Assembly: GCA_002257025.1 (NCBI GenBank)
Contig: NCHA01000021.1
Span: 1 to 47,942 of the forward strand
Length of the DNA: 47,942 nucleotides
Direction: 5' to 3'
From: Sphingobacteriales bacterium 16-39-50
GTDB taxonomy: Bacteria; Bacteroidota; Bacteroidia; Sphingobacteriales; Sphingobacteriaceae
In this document: piece after piece, positions 42,797 through 47,942 of the stretch
Layout of the letters: each line of letters starts with the position of its first letter
How positions within the stretch are numbered: position 1 is the stretch's first letter
Program-made: the position numbers and the translations under genes
The notes under the pieces: generated by a model
What the model was told of the DNA's origin: nothing
Databases searched by the model: none
Seen by the model: the letters and a program-made list of their open reading frames with translations, nothing else

Positions 42797-44092
42797 ATGT
42801 CAGGACGTAAACAATTCTTACAGCAGCTAGGCTTAATGGCCGGAGCTTTTTCAGCAAACAGTTTATTTAATGAATTACATGCTGCAGAAATTTCATCAGC
42901 CAATTCCAGAGTTAATCATCTTTCGCCGATTTCTGTGGCTACAGATGAAGACTACTGGAGTGTTATCCAGCAAGCTTATACGGTCAGCCCTCAAATTATA
43001 AATTTGAATAACGGCGGTGTTAGTCCTTCGCCACGGGTAGTTCAGGAAGCAGTTGAACGTTATAATAAATTGACTAATGAAGGTCCTTCTTACTATATGT
43101 GGGAAATTCTTGATCAGGGCAGAGAACCTTTACGTGAGAAATTGGCTGAGCTTGGCGGATGTAATAAAGAAGAAATTGTGATCAATCGCAACGCCACGGA
43201 GTCTCTGAATACAGTAATTCTGGGTCTGGATCTCAAGGCAGGGGATGAGGTTATCGGGTGTAAACTGGATTATCCAAACCACATGAATGCATGGAAACAA
43301 AGAGCTATGCGTGATGGAATTGTTTACAAGCAGCTAAGTTTTAACTTCCCTGTTGAAAATGATGAAGAAATTGTAGCAGCATTTGAGAATGCAATAACTC
43401 CTAAAACAAAAATTATACATGTTACCCATGTAATAAATTGGGTTGGACAGATTCTCCCGGTTAGAAAGATTAGTGATATGGCACATCGTCATGGTTTGGA
43501 AGTTGTATGTGACGGGGCACACTCTTTCGCATTATTAGACTTTAAAATTCCTGACTTAGGTTGTGATTATTTTGCTACTTCACTTCATAAATTCCTGAGT
43601 GCTCCCATTGGCAGCGGTATGATGTGGATCAAACAGGATAAAATTTCAAAAATCTGGCCTTTACTGGCAAATGGTGATCCCCGCGGCACTAATATCAGGA
43701 AATTTGAAACTCTGGGAACCCGGAGTTTTCCTATTGAACAAGGTATAGGCGAAGCAATTAATTTCCAGCTGGCTATTGGGAATAAAAGAAAAGAGGAGCG
43801 CGTAAGATATCTTAAAAATTATTGGGCTGAGAGGGTAATCAATGTTCCCAAAGTGAAGATCAAAACATCCCTGAAATCGGCCTATTCATGTGCAATTTGT
43901 GGTGTAAGTATTGATGGAATAGGGCCGAGAGAACTCGAAAGAATTTTATTTACCAGATATAAAATTCATACCGTGCCAATTGATTATGAGAATGTTAGTT
44001 GTGTTCGTGTAACTCCACATGTTTATACCCGATTGCCTGAGCTTGATAAGTTTGTCAGAGCGATCAAGGAGATTGCAGCAGCAGGTAAATAA
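42797..44092 (+). CDS. Exported class V aminotransferase-fold PLP enzyme
   Basis: The 431-residue protein begins SGRKQFLQQLGLMAGAFSAN, a leader resembling Tat signals, though with RK instead of RR. The class V fold (isopenicillin-N epimerase and cysteine desulfurase relatives) is complete. It has NNGGVSPSPRVVQEA, VINRNATESLN, and CDGAHSFALLD with D239 and H242. The PLP lysine is K265 in SLHKFLSAP. Because PLP enzymes usually act in the cytoplasm, export with bound cofactor through Tat would be needed. Reactions could be epimerisation, desulfuration or elimination on an amino acid. Its place after SusC/SusD suggests it processes the imported compound. Confidence 0.86.
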   Translation: MSGRKQFLQQLGLMAGAFSANSLFNELHAAEISSANSRVNHLSPISVATDEDYWSVIQQAYTVSPQIINLNNGGVSPSPRVVQEAVERYNKLTNEGPSYYMWEILDQGREPLREKLAELGGCNKEEIVINRNATESLNTVILGLDLKAGDEVIGCKLDYPNHMNAWKQRAMRDGIVYKQLSFNFPVENDEEIVAAFENAITPKTKIIHVTHVINWVGQILPVRKISDMAHRHGLEVVCDGAHSFALLDFKIPDLGCDYFATSLHKFLSAPIGSGMMWIKQDKISKIWPLLANGDPRGTNIRKFETLGTRSFPIEQGIGEAINFQLAIGNKRKEERVRYLKNYWAERVINVPKVKIKTSLKSAYSCAICGVSIDGIGPRELERILFTRYKIHTVPIDYENVSCVRVTPHVYTRLPELDKFVRAIKEIAAAGK

Positions 44093-44286
44093 TAGCTTTA
44101 TCCTTTACCAGAATTAGATTTCAAATTGAAATTCTTAAGATTTCTGAAACAATATCCTTCAGGATACTTGGCTTGTATTCTTTTGCCTTAGGTTAAGTAT
44201 GGCAGGCATTTAATTCATTGTGTTTATATTCATTAACTGCAGGTAATATTCATCCTGCTTTCAAATAATTAAAACTAATCCCGAAA

Positions 44287-45507
44287 ATGGAAAAGAAAAC
44301 AAAGCTCTTGAATGCTGCTGTTCTGGTAGCATCATTGGGTTATTTTGTAGATATATATGACCTCCTGCTTTTCAGTATTGTGAGGGTTCCCAGTTTACGA
44401 TCGCTTGGATTAACAGGACAGGATATTACGGATAGCGGAATTTTCTTACTGAATGTTCAGATGATAGGATTGCTTGTTGGTGGAATATTCTGGGGTATCC
44501 TGGGTGATAAAAAGGGCAGATTGTCGGTTTTGTTTGGTTCAATCTTTATGTACTCCGTTGCCAACATTGCCAATGGTTTTGTTGATACAGTAGAAGCTTA
44601 TGCATTCTGGCGTTTTATTGCCGGATTTGGCCTTGCCGGGGAACTAGGTGCCGGAATTACCCTGGTTGCAGAGATCATGCCCAAAGAAAAAAGAGGCTAT
44701 GCTACAACAATTGTGGCAGCGGTTGGTGTGAGTGGGGCTGTGGTTGCCTATTTTATAGCTCAATACTTTGACTGGCGGACTTCATTTTTCATTGGTGGCG
44801 GACTTGGTTTGTCATTATTGCTATTGCGGTTTGGAGTAGCAGAATCAGGAATGTTTGGGAAGACTAATAACCACCATACCAACAGAGGGAATTTCTTTTC
44901 GCTGTTTACCAATCGGGAAAGGTTTATTAAATATTTAAGATGTATCATTATCGGAGTTCCTTTATGGTTTGTTGTTGGAATATTGATTACACTTTCACCA
45001 GAATTTGGGAAGGTTTTGGGTGTGCAGGGTGATGTAAATGCAGGTGCTGCGGTGGCATGTTGTTATGCCGGACTTGTCCTCGGGGATATAGCCAGTGGCT
45101 TGCTTAGCCAGCTTTTAAAAAGCCGAATCAAAGTAATTTACACCTACTTATTTTTATCCATTATTTCAATTTCAGCATACTTTATGCTTCATGATATCAG
45201 TCTGTTTGCATTTTATGCTATCTGTTTGTTCCTTGGATTTTCAGTGGGATATTGGGTTATATTTATGACCATTGCTACAGAACAATTTGGAACCAATATC
45301 AGGGCAACGGTAACTACAACGGTGCCTAATTTTGTTCGCGGCGCAGTAGTTCCTTTGGCAATTCTTTTTCAATATCTCAAAGGAGTTTTCAATGGATCGA
45401 TGATTCATGCAGGGATAGCTGTTGCTACACTGAGTCTTGTACTAGCCTTTTGGGCATTGCATAAAATGGAGGAAACATTTACAAAAGATCTCGATTATCT
45501 GGAATAG
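44287..45507 (+). CDS. MFS transporter
   Basis: The 406-residue membrane protein has about 12 hydrophobic helices. The family motif A between helices 2 and 3 is GILGDKKGRLSVLFGS. YDLLLFSIVRVPSL and GFGLAGELGAGITLVAEIMP recall the sugar-acid and organic-anion branch (metabolite:H+ symporters). EIMPKEKRGYATT after helix 5 also fits. It should carry a small solute across the inner membrane, probably the periplasmic breakdown product of the locus. It follows the aminotransferase-like gene by 194 bases and ends before a strong hairpin. Confidence 0.92.
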   Translation: MEKKTKLLNAAVLVASLGYFVDIYDLLLFSIVRVPSLRSLGLTGQDITDSGIFLLNVQMIGLLVGGIFWGILGDKKGRLSVLFGSIFMYSVANIANGFVDTVEAYAFWRFIAGFGLAGELGAGITLVAEIMPKEKRGYATTIVAAVGVSGAVVAYFIAQYFDWRTSFFIGGGLGLSLLLLRFGVAESGMFGKTNNHHTNRGNFFSLFTNRERFIKYLRCIIIGVPLWFVVGILITLSPEFGKVLGVQGDVNAGAAVACCYAGLVLGDIASGLLSQLLKSRIKVIYTYLFLSIISISAYFMLHDISLFAFYAICLFLGFSVGYWVIFMTIATEQFGTNIRATVTTTVPNFVRGAVVPLAILFQYLKGVFNGSMIHAGIAVATLSLVLAFWALHKMEETFTKDLDYLE

Positions 45508-45547
45508 ACAGAAAGCGTCGACCAGATAAATCAGGAAATACATACTG

Positions 45548-45591
45548 AAAATTTAACATTCACCCTGTGTTTTCGGTGGATGTTAAATTTT
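45548..45591 (+). terminator. Strong hairpin/terminator after the MFS gene
   Basis: AAATTTAACAT(T)CACC and GGTG(G)ATGTTAAATTT form a stem of about 15 pairs, 40 bases after the MFS stop, with an A/T-rich tail. Its 3' arm contains an ATG (45580) in frame with the next gene, so that ATG is unlikely to be the real start. Confidence 0.65.
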
Positions 45592-45618
45592 ATTCATTAT
45601 TATTATATCATAAATAAA

Positions 45619-46923
45619 ATGAAAGGTATGTCTTTATCTGAAAACACAAATCGCAGAGATTTTATAAAATCTACCGGTACTGTACTTGTAGGAGGTACCA
45701 TCGGCCTAAATATGGCATTCCCACTTCAGGGATTTCCGAAAAGTAATGATGTATTAAAAGTTGGTTTGATTGGATGCGGAGGAAGAGGTACCGGTGCTGC
45801 CAGTCAGGCGTTAAAAGCAGATCCTAATGTCATACTTACTGCTATGGCAGATGTATTTCAGGATCGTCTGGATCAATCCTATGACATCCTGCTAAAGGCA
45901 GTCCCCGGTAAAGTTAAGGTTCCAAAAGAGAACAGATTTGTAGGTTTTGATGCCTATCAGCGGCTGATTGACTCGGGGGTTGATGTTGTACTATTGACCA
46001 CACCACCAGCCTTCAGACCAGAGCAATTAACTGCCGCGGTAAATGCAGGTAAACACATATTCTGTGAAAAACCGGTAGCTGTAGATGCTCCGGGGGTAAG
46101 AAAAGTCCTTGCGGCAGCCAAAATGGCTAAAGAAAAAGGCTTATCCCTCGTTTCCGGATTTACTTTCCGCTATGATCTCCCAAAAAGAGAGTTGTTTGGA
46201 AGGGTTCAGAATGGAGAGATCGGGGAGGTAAAGATGGTCAATTCAACACGCAATGGTGGCGGACTTTGGAATTTCGAGCGTAAACCGGAATGGACTGATA
46301 TGGAATATCAAATGCGTAACTGGTATTATTACGACTGGCTTTCGGGAGATTTTATTGTGGAGATGGTTGTTCACAATCTGGATATGATGACCTGGGCAAT
46401 TGGCAGTCAGATGCCTATAAGAGCTTTTGGTACCGGAGGAAGACAGTCGAGAGTTGATGCAAAGTTTGGTAATATCTACGATCACTTTGCCATAGAATTT
46501 GATTTTGCAAATGGTGTTAAGGGCTATAATTTTTGCCGGCAACAAGATGGTTGTGCATCCAAAAATTCAGTTGAAATCATAGGTTCTGAAGGTACAGCCT
46601 TTTATCAGGGCAATGTCCATAAGATCAGCGGGAAAAATAACTGGGAATATCAGGGCGAAAAGAAAGATATGTACCAGACCCAGCATAATGAGCTATTTGC
46701 CTCAATTAGAGCGGGTAAGCCGATGAACGATGGGGAAATGATGGCTAACAGTACAATGCTTGGGATTTTAGGCAGAATGGTGGCATACAGTGGGCAGTCA
46801 ATTACCTGGGAACAGGCGATGAATTCTAATCAGGTTCTCGGCCCGGATTTTCATAAGTATGACTGGGATTTAAAATGGCCGGTACCTCCGCCTGCGATAC
46901 CGGGAGTGACGAAGGTGGTATAG
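45619..46923 (+). CDS. Tat-exported Gfo/Idh/MocA oxidoreductase
   Basis: I place the start at 45619 (MKGMSLSENTNRRDFIKS); the in-frame ATG at 45580 lies inside the hairpin. The 434-residue product has a twin-arginine leader (R12-R13). Next come the Rossmann motif KVGLIGCGGRGTGAA and the FCEKPVAVD motif. A substrate-side segment, FIVEMVVHNLDMMTWAIG, carries the usual conserved His. It should oxidise or isomerise a sugar or cyclitol with tightly held NAD(P), in the periplasm. The DUF1080 gene follows 131 bases downstream, and this pair is common in Bacteroidota pathways for 3-keto-glycosides. Confidence 0.9.
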   Translation: MKGMSLSENTNRRDFIKSTGTVLVGGTIGLNMAFPLQGFPKSNDVLKVGLIGCGGRGTGAASQALKADPNVILTAMADVFQDRLDQSYDILLKAVPGKVKVPKENRFVGFDAYQRLIDSGVDVVLLTTPPAFRPEQLTAAVNAGKHIFCEKPVAVDAPGVRKVLAAAKMAKEKGLSLVSGFTFRYDLPKRELFGRVQNGEIGEVKMVNSTRNGGGLWNFERKPEWTDMEYQMRNWYYYDWLSGDFIVEMVVHNLDMMTWAIGSQMPIRAFGTGGRQSRVDAKFGNIYDHFAIEFDFANGVKGYNFCRQQDGCASKNSVEIIGSEGTAFYQGNVHKISGKNNWEYQGEKKDMYQTQHNELFASIRAGKPMNDGEMMANSTMLGILGRMVAYSGQSITWEQAMNSNQVLGPDFHKYDWDLKWPVPPPAIPGVTKVV

Positions 46924-46930
46924 GGTTTGT

Positions 46931-46998
46931 CTCTCAAAGACGCAAGGCAAATGGTCCTTTAATTATAGGATTGCTTCGTCGTGCCTCCTCGCAATGAC
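46931..46998. repeat. Dispersed intergenic repeat
   Basis: The segment combines CTCTCAAAGACGCAAGG (46931-46947) with GATTGCTTCGTCGTGCCTCC...GCAATGAC (46969-46998). Both strings are, from my memory, very frequent between genes of many bacteria. ATTGC and GCAAT can pair to form a small hairpin. It lies between the oxidoreductase and DUF1080 genes and probably does not stop their co-transcription. Confidence 0.5.
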
Positions 46999-47054
46999 AT
47001 TTCCAGAGAAGAACAAGAATTATAAAATGATTTTAGAACTGAAAAAAACAAAAT

Positions 47055-47816
47055 ATGAATAATCCCTTAAAAAAAGGACTGATGTTCCTTAGTGTTCTGC
47101 TGATCGGCAGTCAGATATCTTATTCGCAGGAAACCTTGTTTGAGTTTGGGACATCCACCAGTATGGATGCTGTGCTTTCCAAATCAAAGGCCAAGGAAGA
47201 TAAATTGAAGTGGATTAATGTCAACACAACAAAAGAGACCTGGAAAGTGATGAAGGACGGAACCCTTTCAAATACAGGTCTTCCTATAGGGGTTATCCGC
47301 TCTGAGAAACAATATGAAAATTTTATTTTACATGTTGAGTGGAAGCATATGGAGGCAGGAGGTAATTCAGGAGTATTTGCCTGGAGCGGTGCAAGGCCGG
47401 TGGGTACAAATCCGCTTCCTGACGGAGTAGAAATTCAAATGCTTGATCTGGAGTGGGTAGATCTCAACATCAGGAATGGTGTAAAACCTCCAATAGCTTA
47501 TGTTCACGGTGAACTTTTTGGTGTGCAGGGCGTAAAAACAGTTGCCGATAATCCAAGAGGCGACAGAAGTAAGTCAATCGAAAATCGTGTAAAAGGCAAG
47601 GGTGAATGGAATACTTATGATGTTGTTTGTGTAGATGGTGTGATTAAGCTTTCTGTTAACGGAAAGTTTGTAAACGGTATCAGCAAGTCCACCCAAAAGA
47701 AAGGATATCTCTGCCTGGAATCTGAAGGCGCTCAGATTTTCTACCGAAATCTTAAAGTCATAGAACTGGCACCCGGAGTAACCTCAGCAGAGCAAACTGC
47801 AGCTTTGCTTCCTTAA
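47055..47816 (+). CDS. Exported DUF1080 protein (3-keto-disaccharide hydrolase-like)
   Basis: The 253-residue protein has a signal peptide (about 1-25, ending ISYSQ). The DUF1080 jelly-roll is evident: [59 protein letters not shown] and [20 protein letters not shown], the last two being the most kept. Members hydrolyse or eliminate 3-keto-glycosides made by Gfo/Idh/MocA-type dehydrogenases. It follows such a gene here, supporting a two-step oxidise-then-cleave route in the periplasm. Confidence 0.9.
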   Translation: MNNPLKKGLMFLSVLLIGSQISYSQETLFEFGTSTSMDAVLSKSKAKEDKLKWINVNTTKETWKVMKDGTLSNTGLPIGVIRSEKQYENFILHVEWKHMEAGGNSGVFAWSGARPVGTNPLPDGVEIQMLDLEWVDLNIRNGVKPPIAYVHGELFGVQGVKTVADNPRGDRSKSIENRVKGKGEWNTYDVVCVDGVIKLSVNGKFVNGISKSTQKKGYLCLESEGAQIFYRNLKVIELAPGVTSAEQTAALLP

Positions 47817-47851
47817 TTTGGCAGCTTAAAATTTTAATTGGTTAAAAGAGG

Positions 47852-47883
47852 CCGTCTCATAAGTAATTATGGGACGGTTTTTT
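47852..47883 (+). terminator. Terminator or IS-end inverted repeat
   Basis: CCGTCTCATAA (47852-47862) and TTATGGGACGG (47867-47877) pair with one G-U, followed by TTTTTT. As a plus-strand terminator it would end the DUF1080 transcript. The bases GAGGCCGTCTCATAAGT just before and in the stem also resemble ends of IS1182-type elements of Bacteroidota as I remember them. Confidence 0.6.
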
Positions 47884-47888
47884 ATGCC

Positions 47889-47942
47889 CTATTCGATGGT
47901 GTTATTTTCTGGCTTGTTGGCGGCGCTGTCAATGATGAGTGT
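47889..47942 (-). CDS. Possible C-terminus of a transposase (partial, cut by window edge)
   Basis: Read on the minus strand, the last 54 bases give an open frame of 17 residues ending in a stop (TLIIDSAANKPENNTIE). It stops five bases from the IS-end-like inverted repeat, which is the distance expected for a transposase gene near its element's end. The fragment is far too short to identify a family. Confidence 0.25.
   Translation of the reverse strand, partial: TLIIDSAANKPENNTIE

Noticed and set aside
45580..45618. Longer start for the Gfo/Idh/MocA gene, at 45580
   Set aside because: This ATG lies in the 3' arm of a strong hairpin and adds residues before a typical Tat leader; the ATG at 45619 is preferred.
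1..47942. CRISPR array, tRNA, rRNA, integron or phage genes
   Set aside because: No regularly spaced repeats, cloverleaf-like segments or phage structural genes were seen while reading the window.

Overview
The window looks like a chromosomal segment of a Bacteroidota member, most likely Sphingobacteriaceae (Pedobacter-like). The signs are a SusC/SusD pair controlled by an ECF sigma factor and FecR anti-sigma factor, many exported enzymes with lipoprotein or Tat-type leaders, AT-rich spacers, TAnnTTTG-type -7 promoter boxes and weak Shine-Dalgarno sequences. The genus is inferred from gene content only. No tRNA, rRNA, CRISPR array or complete mobile element was seen.

Layout. 1-2.0 kb: tail of an unknown gene, a voltage-gated-type K+ channel with a C-terminal zinc ribbon, and a PPC-domain lipoprotein. 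2.26-2.49 kb: a structured intergenic element repeated at 24.34-24.57 kb, perhaps a pair of related small RNAs. 2.5-16.0 kb: eight minus-strand genes, all with export signals. They encode a deacetylase-type amidohydrolase, a sorbosone-dehydrogenase-like beta-propeller, two tandem PQQ dehydrogenases with built-in cytochrome c domains, a lactonase-like amidohydrolase, an exported RraA-like aldolase, a TolB-propeller/amidohydrolase fusion and a Tat-exported Gfo/Idh/MocA protein. This reads as a periplasmic oxidation and hydrolysis pathway of unknown substrate. 16.0-16.9 kb has no large gene, only two doubtful small ORFs and two terminators. A PafA-like phosphatase follows.

18.7-21.9 kb is the most unusual part. 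A minus-strand M23 peptidase/bactofilin pair is divergent from a plus-strand pair made of an actin-like ATPase and a second bactofilin. The actin-like protein appears circularly permuted: its phosphate-1 motif lies at the extreme C-terminus rather than the N-terminus. Its stop codon overlaps the start of the bactofilin gene. I read this as a candidate actin-bactofilin cytoskeletal or wall-shaping system.

22-28.6 kb: a luciferase-like monooxygenase, a protein with a diadenylate-cyclase-like C-terminal domain, the second copy of the structured element, the agmatine-to-putrescine pair aguA/aguB, a small outer-membrane barrel, a YycJ-like metallo-hydrolase and a TMEM220-like membrane protein. 28.7-35.3 kb: a complete eboABCDEF operon, the metabolite-traffic cluster known from cyanobacteria, Bacteroidota and eustigmatophyte plastids.

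35.4-47.8 kb: an uptake and utilisation locus of ECF sigma factor, FecR, STN-containing SusC, SusD, an exported class V aminotransferase fold enzyme, an MFS transporter, a Tat-exported Gfo/Idh/MocA oxidoreductase and a DUF1080 (3-keto-disaccharide hydrolase) protein. The extreme right end may be the edge of an IS1182-like element. Exported Gfo/Idh/MocA proteins occur in both the left and right catabolic loci, which suggests related oxidative chemistry in the periplasm.
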